Assembly (NCBI RefSeq): GCF_012927645.1
Contig: NZ_JABBMT010000001.1
Location: forward strand, 284,130 to 348,129
Length of the DNA stretch: 64,000 bases
Direction of reading: 5' to 3'
DNA from: Pseudoalteromonas arctica
GTDB lineage: Bacteria > Pseudomonadota > Gammaproteobacteria > Enterobacterales > Alteromonadaceae
Both the position numbers and the translations under genes were made by a program. The notes below the pieces were generated by a model. The model was not told the origin of the DNA. It ran no database searches and saw only the letters and a program-made list of their open reading frames with translations. This document shows positions 27,281 to 36,294 of the stretch, in pieces (position 1 is the stretch's first letter; each line of letters opens with the position of its first letter).

Positions 27281-28685
27281 TTATTACCCATGCTTTACAT
27301 TTTTTATAATTCAGTAAGGCAAGCACGCATGAAAAGATGCTCACGCCAATAAGTACATCAATAATAATATTAACTATGGGTATATCTATTGTCACAAAGT
27401 TATAAACACGTAACTCAGGCAGGAATATAGCCATACTCAAAGTTGAAATGAAAATTTTATATATCTGTAACGGCACCGCGTATTTATATCCTTTTTTTAA
27501 CGATAACCATAGGCTCATAACTAAGGCGATAATATTAGCAATTAAAAAAGCACTCGCCGCACCTATCAAACCAAAAGGAGGAACCAAAGTGACTAATAAT
27601 AAAAGGTTTAATATTAATGAAAAAACACTTATTTTTGGCAGATATTTAGTGTTTAAAGAGAACTGTAAACCGTGATCTATATAATGCGCCTTCAAATTTA
27701 AAACAAACACCCCTGCGCATAGAATATAAATAACAGTAGAACCTTGTGATAAATATTCTTCACTAAGCAATAAGTGCGTTATCGGCTCGGCTAAAATGCA
27801 AAATCCAACTAAAGCAGGCATTGCAATTAAACACAATAAAGTTAAATATTCACCATGGGCTTTGTACAAAGCAGCTTTATCGTTTATTTTTTTTGTCAAT
27901 TCAGGATAACTTGGCAAGGCTACAACCATAAAAATAAGTGCGCCAATCCCTAATAAAATGTTTGATATAGCGGCGTAAATACCTGTTTGTGCTAAATCTA
28001 ATTTATCTGCAATAAAATAACGATCTAAACGGCTTGATATTACTGCAACTAAACCACTGGCCATAAGTGGTAAGCCATAGGAAAAAATAGCCTGAGCATC
28101 TGCAGTTTTAAGTTTATTAATACTAATTTTAAACGGTTTAAATACAACTAAACCTGCAGCTATGTAGCTTAAAGCAAGGGCTGATAACGCAGAAAGGATA
28201 TTAGGAGAATAAACTAGCAAGCTGCCTGTAATTCCTATAGCCAAAATGGATTGAGTAAGTACGGCAATTCTATATTGGTTTAAACGCTCCATTATACGGG
28301 CTAATTCAAGATAGAATTGATAGAGGGCTTTAGTTAAAAAAACTAAAAATGTAGTTAAAAACGTAGATAAGGTTAATAAACCTGTTAAATATAACCCCAA
28401 GCTAACTAATGCTAAAGCTGGCAATGTGCAGCAAAAAATAATTGAGCTGGCAATCGCTGCAAAATTATCATGTTCGTCTGCTTTTTTACTAGGAAGTAAA
28501 CGCAGCATGCTAGAGTTAATCCACTGCGCAGCTACCGCTCTTACAACTTCAACCGTTAATAGCATTAATGCCAACATTCCGTATTCTGCTGTAGTTAATA
28601 ACTTGGTATGAATACTAATTAATGCAAAAACACTAATTGCAGAAAAAATTTGCACTGGAGCATATTTAAGTAGTGCATTAAACAT
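27270..28685 (-). CDS. Oligosaccharide flippase (Wzx type, MOP superfamily)
   Basis: The product has 471 residues with about twelve to fourteen membrane helices. The middle segment SYGLPLMASGLVAVISSRLDRYFIADKLD is typical of polysaccharide flippases. It moves undecaprenyl-linked repeat units across the inner membrane. It overlaps the polymerase gene by 11 bases and the upstream GT4 gene by 8 bases, as in a tight operon. Confidence 0.88.
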   Translation of the reverse strand: MFNALLKYAPVQIFSAISVFALISIHTKLLTTAEYGMLALMLLTVEVVRAVAAQWINSSMLRLLPSKKADEHDNFAAIASSIIFCCTLPALALVSLGLYLTGLLTLSTFLTTFLVFLTKALYQFYLELARIMERLNQYRIAVLTQSILAIGITGSLLVYSPNILSALSALALSYIAAGLVVFKPFKISINKLKTADAQAIFSYGLPLMASGLVAVISSRLDRYFIADKLDLAQTGIYAAISNILLGIGALIFMVVALPSYPELTKKINDKAALYKAHGEYLTLLCLIAMPALVGFCILAEPITHLLLSEEYLSQGSTVIYILCAGVFVLNLKAHYIDHGLQFSLNTKYLPKISVFSLILNLLLLVTLVPPFGLIGAASAFLIANIIALVMSLWLSLKKGYKYAVPLQIYKIFISTLSMAIFLPELRVYNFVTIDIPIVNIIIDVLIGVSIFSCVLALLNYKKCKAWVINEK

Positions 28686-29856
28686 TATTGTTATCGCTCA
28701 ATCTTAAAACAAGCTCATTATAAATGGCCTTATATTGTTTAATTATCTGTGAAGTATTAAATAACTCTTTTAACTTTTTCACAGATAATTCTCTATCGAA
28801 CTTATTTATACATGTGGTAATTTCATCAGTGGTTGTTGACTCTGTTAAATAAAGAATGCCTATTGATTGAAAAAACTCTTTTTTCTCAGCAAGTATACCG
28901 ACTTCTGTACAGACTAAAGGAAGCCCCGTGGCTAAAATTTCAAGCGGGACCAAGCCAAAGGTTTCTTCTTTTGAAGTGAAAATGCCACAATTAGCATTGT
29001 TATAAAGCTCAATTAATTCGTATTTGTTTTTTCTGCCTAAAAAGGAAACTGACTTTTCTAGTTGTAACGTTTCAATTTTACGCTCTAGTTGTTGTGCATA
29101 TTCTTTATTCGACTTCCCTCCTACTATATCTAAACGGCATACAATACCGTTTTGATTAAGCATATGTATGATGTCTATAGATTGCTCAATATTCTTTTTA
29201 GGGTTAATCAAGGCACACGTTATAAACTTGATTTCATGGGGAGGGTGCTCAATTAGTTGATTTTTTTTAACGCTATTAAAAAAGCTGTCATCTATCGGGT
29301 TATAAATTATGTTTGATTTAATATTACTTTTAGCAAGTGCTTGTTTTAAAATATCACCAACAACAAACTTTTTATCTCCTAGATGCCGGGTAAACTTGGG
29401 AATTATTTTTTCATATAAAAAGTTATTAAAAAATCCAAAGTTATGTCGCCCGATTTTTTTATAACTATGAACAGTAACAACCGACTTCCCTCTAAAACCA
29501 CTGCCGATTAGTGCACTCCAAAAATGGGTATGTACTAAATCAGGGTTTAAGATTTTTAATAATTTACGCACATGCCAATTTTGCCAAATAATGCCGGGGA
29601 TTTTAAATTTAGTTTGCTTACTCGATGTAGGCAGCCAAATAAAATCAACATTATCCGATAAAGGAATAACTCGCCCTGTAAAAGGGATTTTACTTTGTGG
29701 ATCTAGCCCGATAATGGTAAACCTAAAGTTAGCATCATCATGGTCAGCCAAATATTCTGCAAACATTTGGCACACACTATCTACGCCACCACAATTGTTA
29801 CTGCCCCAGTCATAGGTAGAAAGGGGCATAATTAAAGCGATATGTTTTTTAGGCAT
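28678..29856 (-). CDS. Glycosyltransferase family 4
   Basis: The product has 392 residues. The N-terminal GT-B half starts ALIMPLSTYDWGSNNCGGVDSV. The C-terminal half has FITCALINPKKNIEQSI, SFLGRKNKYELIELY and the donor-binding region FTSKEETFGLVPLEILATG. It probably adds an internal sugar of the repeat unit. It lies 53 bases after wecC. Confidence 0.88.
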   Translation of the reverse strand: MPKKHIALIMPLSTYDWGSNNCGGVDSVCQMFAEYLADHDDANFRFTIIGLDPQSKIPFTGRVIPLSDNVDFIWLPTSSKQTKFKIPGIIWQNWHVRKLLKILNPDLVHTHFWSALIGSGFRGKSVVTVHSYKKIGRHNFGFFNNFLYEKIIPKFTRHLGDKKFVVGDILKQALAKSNIKSNIIYNPIDDSFFNSVKKNQLIEHPPHEIKFITCALINPKKNIEQSIDIIHMLNQNGIVCRLDIVGGKSNKEYAQQLERKIETLQLEKSVSFLGRKNKYELIELYNNANCGIFTSKEETFGLVPLEILATGLPLVCTEVGILAEKKEFFQSIGILYLTESTTTDEITTCINKFDRELSVKKLKELFNTSQIIKQYKAIYNELVLRLSDNNNV

Positions 29857-29909
29857 TATTGATATTCTTATTAATACACATTCAAAACTCTTTATTCATA
29901 TTTCAAGCT

Positions 29910-31160
29910 TTAAAGAATACCACGAGTATCGATAACAACTTTTGATGCAAACTCGGTTTTATCTGCAGCTTTAAATTGCTTATGATCGACCAATACTACG
30001 ACTACATTTGCTTGCTCTAGTGCGCTTTCAAGTGATACTAAGCTAACATTTTTATCTGCTAGGTTAGCTGGTAGCTCTGAAATATTTGGCTCTACCGCAA
30101 GTATTTCACCAATATTTTTTGCTGCTAACTCTTCAACAATATTTAATGCTGGGCTCTCACGAAGATCGTCAATATCCGCTTTAAACGCAAGGCCTAAGCA
30201 TGCAATTACTGGACGTTTAAATTCATCAGCGGCTTTTGCTACTTTTTCAATTACGTAGAATGGTTTTGCGTCATTAGTTAAGCGTGCTTGTTTAATTATT
30301 TTTGCTTCGTCTGGGCAACTTGCAACAATAAACCAAGGGTCTACCGCAATACAGTGGCCGCCTACACCTGGGCCTGGGTTTAAAATATTTACGCGGGGAT
30401 GACGGTTAGCAAGCTTAATAAGCTCCCACACATTAATTTTTAATTTGTCACAAATTACCGACAATTCATTGGCAAAGGCAATGTTTACATCGCGAAATGA
30501 GTTTTCGGTTAATTTTGCCATTTCAGCGGTACGCGCATTGGTAATAATACACTCGCCGCGCACGAAAGTTTCGTATAATTTAACCGCTTTTTCGCTACAT
30601 GCTTTGCTCATACCACCTATAACGCGGTCATTTGACACTAGCTCTTGTAATACATAACCAGGTAATACACGCTCTGGGCAATGAGCAATATTAATGTCGG
30701 CGGCATCGCCTTTATCTTGCGGGAACATTAAGTCAGGGCGAGCCTCACTTAACCACGCGGCTAATTGCTCTGTTGCACCTACTGGTGACGTACTTTCTAA
30801 AATAACCAAGTTACCTTTTTCAAGCACTGGGGCAATCATTTTTGCAGCCGATTCAATATAGCTTAAGTCTGCACTGTGGTTACCTCTTTCACTGTGAATA
30901 AACGGTGTTGGTACGGCTACTATAAACGCGTCGGCTTTTTCTGCCGTTGTAGTCGCTCTTAAATTTCCGGTAGACACTACGCCGCGTACAATTATGTCGA
31001 GATCGGGTTCTACTATATGTATTTCACCGGCATTAATGGTATTAACTGCTTTTTCGCTTATATCTAAACCTATTACTTGCATACCGCGCGATGCGATAAC
31101 CGCTGCAGTTGGTAAACCTATGTAGCCTAAACCAACAACTGAAACTGTTTTAATTGTCAT
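29910..31160 (-). CDS. wecC: UDP-N-acetyl-D-mannosaminuronic acid dehydrogenase
   Basis: The product has 416 residues of the UDP-glucose/GDP-mannose dehydrogenase family. It has an N-terminal Rossmann motif VVGLGYIGLPTAAVIA, the central helix with TENSFRDVNIAFANEL, and the catalytic-cysteine region PGPGVGGHCIAVDPWF. With wecB 33 bases upstream it converts UDP-ManNAc to UDP-ManNAcA by two NAD-dependent oxidations. It supplies the EPS repeat unit. Confidence 0.93.
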   Translation of the reverse strand: MTIKTVSVVGLGYIGLPTAAVIASRGMQVIGLDISEKAVNTINAGEIHIVEPDLDIIVRGVVSTGNLRATTTAEKADAFIVAVPTPFIHSERGNHSADLSYIESAAKMIAPVLEKGNLVILESTSPVGATEQLAAWLSEARPDLMFPQDKGDAADINIAHCPERVLPGYVLQELVSNDRVIGGMSKACSEKAVKLYETFVRGECIITNARTAEMAKLTENSFRDVNIAFANELSVICDKLKINVWELIKLANRHPRVNILNPGPGVGGHCIAVDPWFIVASCPDEAKIIKQARLTNDAKPFYVIEKVAKAADEFKRPVIACLGLAFKADIDDLRESPALNIVEELAAKNIGEILAVEPNISELPANLADKNVSLVSLESALEQANVVVVLVDHKQFKAADKTEFASKVVIDTRGIL

Positions 31161-31193
31161 TATTAAATCCTTAAAAAAGTTTTAAACTTTATT

Positions 31194-32327
31194 TTAATCT
31201 TTAAAGTGTTGCTTAATTCTAGCTACAATGCGCTCACACGCTTTACCATCACCATAAGGGTTATGTGCACGACTCATTGATTGATATTCTTGAGCGTTCG
31301 TTAGTAAGTTATTCACTTCACTCACAATGCGGGCTTTGTCTGTACCTACTAATTTAACTGTGCCTGCTTTTACCGCTTCTGGACGCTCAGTGGTATCACG
31401 CATAACAAGTACAGGCTTGCCTAAGCTTGGTGCTTCTTCTTGTACACCACCTGAGTCGGTTACGATTATGTGAGCTTGATTCATTAAGTACACAAATGGT
31501 AGGTAGTCTTGCGGCTCGATTAAATGCACATTATCAACATTTTTTAATATGCGATTTACTGGTTCGCGTACATTAGGATTTAAATGCATTGGGTATAAAA
31601 TTTGTGTATCTGGGTGGGCAGTTGCAATTTCTACCAATGCCTCACAAATTCGCTCAAAACCGCCACCAAAGCTCTCACGGCGGTGCCCTGTAACTAAAAT
31701 AAGCTTTTTAGTTTCATCGAGTTCTGGGAATTTAGCTTTTAGAGTTGAAATTAAAGCGGTGTCGGTTTTTACTTTATCAACCACTTGTAATAATGCGTCA
31801 ATAACGGTGTTACCAGTAATTACGATATCGTCAGCACTTACTGCTTCATTGAGTAAGTTTTGCTGCGATGTTTGCGTTGGTGCAAAATGCAGCTTTGTAA
31901 TAGCACCAGTAAGCTTGCGGTTACCCTCTTCAGGCCATGGTGAACTTAAATTACCGGTCCGTAACCCTGCTTCTACGTGTCCTACAGGAATTTGCTGATA
32001 AAACGCCGCTAAACTAGCAGATAAAGTAGTGCTGGTATCGCCATGAACAAGCACTAAGTCTGGTTTAAACTCTTCAAGAATAGGTTTTAGATCTAACAAG
32101 ATATTTGTTGTGACATCGTATAAGCTTTGACCCGGCTTCATAATATTTAAATCGTACTCTGGTATAATTTCAAATAGCTCTAAAACTTGGTCAAGCATTT
32201 CACGATGCTGTGCAGTAACACATACTCGTGCGTTAATACCTTCTGCTGCGTTGAGTGCTTTAACAAGCGGTGCCATTTTTATTGCTTCAGGTCGCGTACC
32301 AAAAATACTTAATACTTTAACAGCCAT
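31194..32327 (-). CDS. wecB: UDP-N-acetylglucosamine 2-epimerase
   Basis: The product has 377 residues and is non-hydrolysing. The N-terminal [14 protein letters not shown], the [13 protein letters not shown] segment, [10 protein letters not shown] and [29 protein letters not shown] (marking the region near residue 290) are family blocks. It makes UDP-ManNAc from UDP-GlcNAc for WecC. It is the first intact gene of the EPS operon; the region upstream holds a galU remnant and the main promoter. Confidence 0.94.
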   Translation of the reverse strand: MAVKVLSIFGTRPEAIKMAPLVKALNAAEGINARVCVTAQHREMLDQVLELFEIIPEYDLNIMKPGQSLYDVTTNILLDLKPILEEFKPDLVLVHGDTSTTLSASLAAFYQQIPVGHVEAGLRTGNLSSPWPEEGNRKLTGAITKLHFAPTQTSQQNLLNEAVSADDIVITGNTVIDALLQVVDKVKTDTALISTLKAKFPELDETKKLILVTGHRRESFGGGFERICEALVEIATAHPDTQILYPMHLNPNVREPVNRILKNVDNVHLIEPQDYLPFVYLMNQAHIIVTDSGGVQEEAPSLGKPVLVMRDTTERPEAVKAGTVKLVGTDKARIVSEVNNLLTNAQEYQSMSRAHNPYGDGKACERIVARIKQHFKD

Positions 32328-32375
32328 GATTTCCCTTAATTTCTTACTAACCGATTGTGCATCAATTTATACATT

Positions 32376-32635
32376 ACGCTATAATTTTATATCTCTTCTA
32401 GCAAACTACGCTTTACACAGCTCCTAGCTCAAAACTGGTATCAAAATGGTTTTTTTATAACATTTTTTGAGGTATCAGTAAGCAATATAGTTTCTTTTAT
32501 ACTGGCCTGTACTGATTCGTTTACAACATAATGAATAAACGGTTTGTCTATTAAGGGTACCATTTCCTTTGGTGTTACTCTGATAACAGTCTGCATCTAG
32601 TGCCACAACAGGCAAGACTACTTTTAATATTTGCA
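32376..32635 (-). pseudogene. galU: Remnant of galU (UTP-glucose-1-phosphate uridylyltransferase)
   Basis: Translating the minus strand in pieces gives GalU-like segments in the right order. They are KVVLPVVALDADC (N-terminus), then in another frame TPKEMVPLIDKPFIHYVVNE and SVQASIKETILLTDTSKN, then HFDTSFELGAV, then KRSLLEEI. These match roughly the first 90 residues of GalU, interrupted by at least three frame changes. The remaining two thirds are gone and wecB follows 49 bases later. The gene is dead here; an intact copy probably exists elsewhere. Confidence 0.8.
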
Positions 32636-32710
32636 ACTTTTCAGTTATTCCGTAGCCTTCTAAATTCGCCAGCTAACCACTAAACTTTGAATACCACACA
32701 CTATATATGG

Positions 32711-32725
32711 GTGTATATTATACAC
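32711..32725. promoter_or_regulatory. Palindromic operator candidate over the EPS promoter
   Basis: GTGTATA-T-TATACAC is a perfect 7+1+7 inverted repeat that covers the whole -10 hexamer of the minus-strand promoter. A protein bound here would block or reshape transcription of the EPS operon. Confidence 0.5.
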
Positions 32726-32744
32726 AAGACATACAACCACTCAA
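32717..32744 (-). promoter_or_regulatory. Main EPS operon promoter
   Basis: On the minus strand TTGAGT (32739-32744) is separated by 16 bases from a perfect TATAAT (32717-32722). It lies upstream of the galU remnant, so the messenger has a leader of nearly 390 bases before wecB. Confidence 0.6.
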
Positions 32745-32867
32745 GCTAAAAACAGTCTTTATTATTGCTAAATGTTAATAAATTGTTGCATTTATGGATT
32801 TCGCTTTTTTTACAGCCTATCATTTTAGTTTTAATGGGAATATAATTACCGCGTTAACTTTTTATGG

Positions 32868-33575
32868 ATGGGCTTTGTGCGCGTAGGATTTTGCATCATT
32901 ATATTAGTGTCTTTTTTTGCTTGTGCACAAGACATGCTTTTGCATTTGCGTAATAGCGATATAATAAGCCGTGCCAAACAATTTTATGGTGATGCTGGCC
33001 ATCAACGAATAAAAACATGGCTAAATTTTATTGACGACTCAGCAGATAAAAGTGAGTGGCAAAAAATTCATTTAGTGAATGATTTTTTTAATAAGCATAT
33101 AAAGTACAAAACCGATGACGAGCTTTGGCAAAAAACAGATTACTGGGCCACGCCACTAGAAAGCTTAGGCGTAGGTATGGGTGATTGCGAGGACTATGTT
33201 ATTGCAAAATACTTTACATTAATTGCCTTAGGTATTCCAGAAGATAAAATTCGGTTTATGTATGTGCGCCAGCGTACGATTGATCAGCCACATATGGTGT
33301 TAATATACTTTGAACAACCTAATCAGATACCGCTTGTGTTAGATAACTTTCATACTAAGTTAGTACCTGCAAGTAACCGCAGTGATTTAACTCCTATATA
33401 TAGTTTTAACGGTCAAGGTTTATGGTTGGCAAAATCCAAAGGCTTGGGTAATAAGGTTAAAAATAGTCGTGGTGTTTCTGCTTGGAATACTATGCTTGAG
33501 CGAATTGAACAAGGTGAGCTTGCACCCGCCAACGGTAACAATAAAGGAACTAGTAGTTATGTCTCGAATTTTTAA
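32868..33575 (+). CDS. lapG: LapG-like periplasmic cysteine protease (transglutaminase-like, BTLCP)
   Basis: The product has 235 residues with a signal peptide (VGFCIIILVSFFACA). The catalytic triad of the bacterial transglutaminase-like cysteine proteinases is visible: cysteine in MGDCEDYV (near 106), histidine in DQPHMVL (near 142) and aspartate in LVLDNF (near 160). LapG-type proteases cut LapA-like giant adhesins from the surface when c-di-GMP falls. The gene overlaps lapD by 17 bases. A TATAAT at 32841-32846 may belong to its promoter, though its -35 is weak. Confidence 0.88.
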   Translation: MGFVRVGFCIIILVSFFACAQDMLLHLRNSDIISRAKQFYGDAGHQRIKTWLNFIDDSADKSEWQKIHLVNDFFNKHIKYKTDDELWQKTDYWATPLESLGVGMGDCEDYVIAKYFTLIALGIPEDKIRFMYVRQRTIDQPHMVLIYFEQPNQIPLVLDNFHTKLVPASNRSDLTPIYSFNGQGLWLAKSKGLGNKVKNSRGVSAWNTMLERIEQGELAPANGNNKGTSSYVSNF

Positions 33576-35565
33576 ATATGGATTGAGTTTAAAAACCCAA
33601 GTATATGGCTTAATCATATTAATTTCGGTGCTTTCATTTGGTGTACGTATTATCACCGATGTAAATACAACCCGAAATTATCTACAAACGCAAATGGCCA
33701 GCCACGCGCAAGATACTGCTACCAGTCTAGGGCTTTCTATATCACCTTATTTAGAAAACGATAGCCTAATGATTGCAGAGACAATGGCAACGGCTATTTT
33801 TGACTCTGGTTATTACAATGAAATTAAATTTACCGATGAACAAAACAATCTGGTTTTTGAGTTGCAAAACCCTAAACGCGTTGAATCGGTTCCTACGTGG
33901 TTTATTGGCGCTGTTGAGCTTAGTCCGCCCACTATGCACTCAGAAATAAACAACGGTTGGATGATGGCTGGTACACTTGATGTAACCAGTCATACAGGAC
34001 AATCATATTTGACTTTATGGCAACACACATTACGCAGTTTATATAGCTCATTTTTATTATTAGCAACCTCTTTGGCTATTGCGTTTTTAATATTACGCGC
34101 GGTCTTTAAGCCGTTAAAAGCGGTAGAAAATCAAGCAACGTTAGTTACTCGTAAACGTTTTACTTTAAATAAAGAAATACCAGCTGCTCGTGAACTGCGC
34201 GCTGTTACTCAAGCTATAAACAATATGGTTATAAACTTACAAAGTACCTTTGACTCACTAACAAAACAAACTCAAGCACTCACCGAAGAAGTTTACATTG
34301 ATCCGTTAACTGGGCTTGCTAACCGCAAGTCGTTTGAAAACCACTTTAACTCTGTCGTTAATAATATTTCAGACGATTCACCAATTACCGCGTTGATGCT
34401 TACCCTACCCTCATTAAATAATATAAACCAGGTTGTGAGCTATCAAGATGGTGATCAGCATGTACTCGATGCGACAGAATTACTTAAACGCGTTGCTGAC
34501 GAGTTACCAAACTCCACTGTATTTAGGCTTAACGGGGGAACATTTTTGTTACTCGCCCCGTATGACATTTTATTTTTAAATAAAGCTCGCCTTCAGCTTA
34601 GTGACAAATTAAGCCAAAAAGAAAATAGCCTGCATATAAATGGTTACGCTAATTTAGCGCTAGTTGCCATTGTGCAAGGCGCAAGTGTTGGTGAGGTGCT
34701 GTCGCAGCTTGATATAGGCTGCACACTAGGCGAAGACACAGCTATAGGCGATCATGATAAAGAATCGCTATTTAGCGTTAACCAATGGCGTACGCTAATT
34801 AAATCGATTATAGATGCCGGTGAAGTCAGCTTTTCAGTGCAACCAATTAAGCAAGCCAATAAAACTGACTCTCTATGTTACTTTGAGGTATTTGCACACT
34901 TTATCCATAATAGTAAAAAAGTAAATAATGGCCACTTATTTGCAATGGCCGAAAAGTTAAATTTAACCGTAGAACTCGATAAAAAAATTATACGTAGCTT
35001 TATCGCTATAAAAGAGCAATATCCAAATCAGACATTTGCATTAAACATTAGTAAGGCATCCTTGTATTCAGCTGATTTTATACAGTGGCTTACCCTTTAC
35101 TCGCATACCAAGCCTGTTATAAAAACGAACTTGCTGTTTGAGTTGCACGAAATAAGTTTGTTATATAATGTACATATTGCGTCGTTACATATAGATGCGA
35201 TTAAAGAGCTGGGTATTCATGTCTGTATTGAACACTTCGGTACTAGCTTAACGTCATTTAGGTATTTACAAGGCCTTGATATTGAATATGTTAAAATTGA
35301 CGGTAGTTATATCCAAGATTTAGTAGCTAATCCACAAAGCCAATTTTATATTCAAACGGTTAACAATATTTGCCACGGTTTTGGCATTAAAGTTTTAGCC
35401 TGCTTAATTGAAAAATCTGAGACTTTAGAAATACTTGAATTTTTAGGGTGTGATGGTGTTCAAGGCAATTTGATACTACCACCATCAAAAATCATTAAAT
35501 CTAATGAAAATGGCGTAAATAAAGAGTTTACTTTTTGCACCGATGCGCTAAAATTTTGCAATTAG
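33559..35565 (+). CDS. lapD: LapD-like c-di-GMP receptor controlling LapG
   Basis: The ATG at 33559, preceded by AAAGGA, is preferred over an earlier in-frame ATG at 33469 deep inside lapG. The 668-residue protein has a transmembrane helix (about 13-32), a periplasmic LapD/MoxY-type domain, a second helix (about 158-177) and HAMP. A degenerate GGDEF domain has NGGTF in place of GGDEF (near 325), and a degenerate EAL domain has EVF in place of EAL (near 440). It should bind, not make or degrade, c-di-GMP, and hold LapG inactive when loaded. Confidence 0.9.
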   Translation: MSRIFKYGLSLKTQVYGLIILISVLSFGVRIITDVNTTRNYLQTQMASHAQDTATSLGLSISPYLENDSLMIAETMATAIFDSGYYNEIKFTDEQNNLVFELQNPKRVESVPTWFIGAVELSPPTMHSEINNGWMMAGTLDVTSHTGQSYLTLWQHTLRSLYSSFLLLATSLAIAFLILRAVFKPLKAVENQATLVTRKRFTLNKEIPAARELRAVTQAINNMVINLQSTFDSLTKQTQALTEEVYIDPLTGLANRKSFENHFNSVVNNISDDSPITALMLTLPSLNNINQVVSYQDGDQHVLDATELLKRVADELPNSTVFRLNGGTFLLLAPYDILFLNKARLQLSDKLSQKENSLHINGYANLALVAIVQGASVGEVLSQLDIGCTLGEDTAIGDHDKESLFSVNQWRTLIKSIIDAGEVSFSVQPIKQANKTDSLCYFEVFAHFIHNSKKVNNGHLFAMAEKLNLTVELDKKIIRSFIAIKEQYPNQTFALNISKASLYSADFIQWLTLYSHTKPVIKTNLLFELHEISLLYNVHIASLHIDAIKELGIHVCIEHFGTSLTSFRYLQGLDIEYVKIDGSYIQDLVANPQSQFYIQTVNNICHGFGIKVLACLIEKSETLEILEFLGCDGVQGNLILPPSKIIKSNENGVNKEFTFCTDALKFCN

Positions 35566-35591
35566 TATTCAAGTTCAAGCAAGGACGAAAA

Positions 35592-36206
35592 ATGAAAAAA
35601 TTAATTCTGGCAGGCTTAATAGCTACCGTATCCGCTCTTATTGCTCTACCAAGCTATGCACAACCAGATAATGATGCTGTGCTTCAAGAAGTAAATACAG
35701 ATGGTATCATAGATATTCTTAATAATGTAACAGCAGATACAGCACCTGAGCAACTACGTAAAGAGCTAGTTGCTGCATTGAATCAAGCGTGTACAAACAA
35801 AAACAACATATTAAATAATGACTCTGAAGATAAATTAGACAATAACTCACCTGAAAATAATGAGGGAGGCAATTGGTTGAAAGGATCATTCGCGAATGAT
35901 GTTTGTTGTAATACCGCAGATATCGATATCTTGGTGAATACTGTTGTTAATGAATTAGGTGCAGATAATCTGCTAATTTCTGACTTTTTAAGCAGCCTTT
36001 CATCTACATGTTCAAACTCTGATGCAATCACACTTGCTGCAATTACTGCGGGTGTTGATGCAACAATTGCTTCTGAAGCTACGGCTGCAGGTCCAAGTAC
36101 AGGTCAGCTGGCTCCGCCACCAGTAGTAAGCTTACCAACATTACCCACACCTCCAGGCTCTGGTGGTACAGGCGGTGATAACGGTATATCTGAAGTCGGC
36201 AATTAA
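35592..36206 (+). CDS. Uncharacterised secreted protein downstream of lapD
   Basis: The start at 35592 follows AAGGACG and opens a clear signal peptide (KKLILAGLIATVSALIALPSYA). The mature part has about 180 residues and four cysteines in two groups (QACTNK, DVCCNT, STCSNS). An Asn/Asp-rich stretch lies in the middle, and the tail is rich in proline and glycine (APPPVVSLPTLPTPPGSGG). I recognise no family. It lies 26 bases after lapD and before a terminator, so it is probably co-expressed with lapG-lapD. A role at the cell surface is inferred only from that. Confidence 0.65.
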   Translation: MKKLILAGLIATVSALIALPSYAQPDNDAVLQEVNTDGIIDILNNVTADTAPEQLRKELVAALNQACTNKNNILNNDSEDKLDNNSPENNEGGNWLKGSFANDVCCNTADIDILVNTVVNELGADNLLISDFLSSLSSTCSNSDAITLAAITAGVDATIASEATAAGPSTGQLAPPPVVSLPTLPTPPGSGGTGGDNGISEVGN

Positions 36207-36254
36207 TACCAATCTAGCAGGTTGATATAAGTTTTACTTTTAGTATATTTAAAT

Positions 36255-36276
36255 GCAGCCTATTGGCTGCGTTTTT
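36255..36276 (+). terminator. Rho-independent terminator after the lapGD-associated gene
   Basis: GCAGCC (36255-36260) pairs with GGCTGC (36265-36270) around a TATT loop, and GTTTTT follows. It overlaps an ATG at 36253 that would otherwise extend the next gene, which argues for the later start used here. Confidence 0.6.
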
Positions 36277-36294
36277 ACTTTGTTTGAGTTTATT

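Noticed and set aside
32640..32700. JUMPstart/ops-like element before the EPS operon
   Set aside because: The minus strand shows GGTTAGCTGG and GGCTACGG, loosely like JUMPstart pieces, but the ops core GGCGGTAGCGT is absent.
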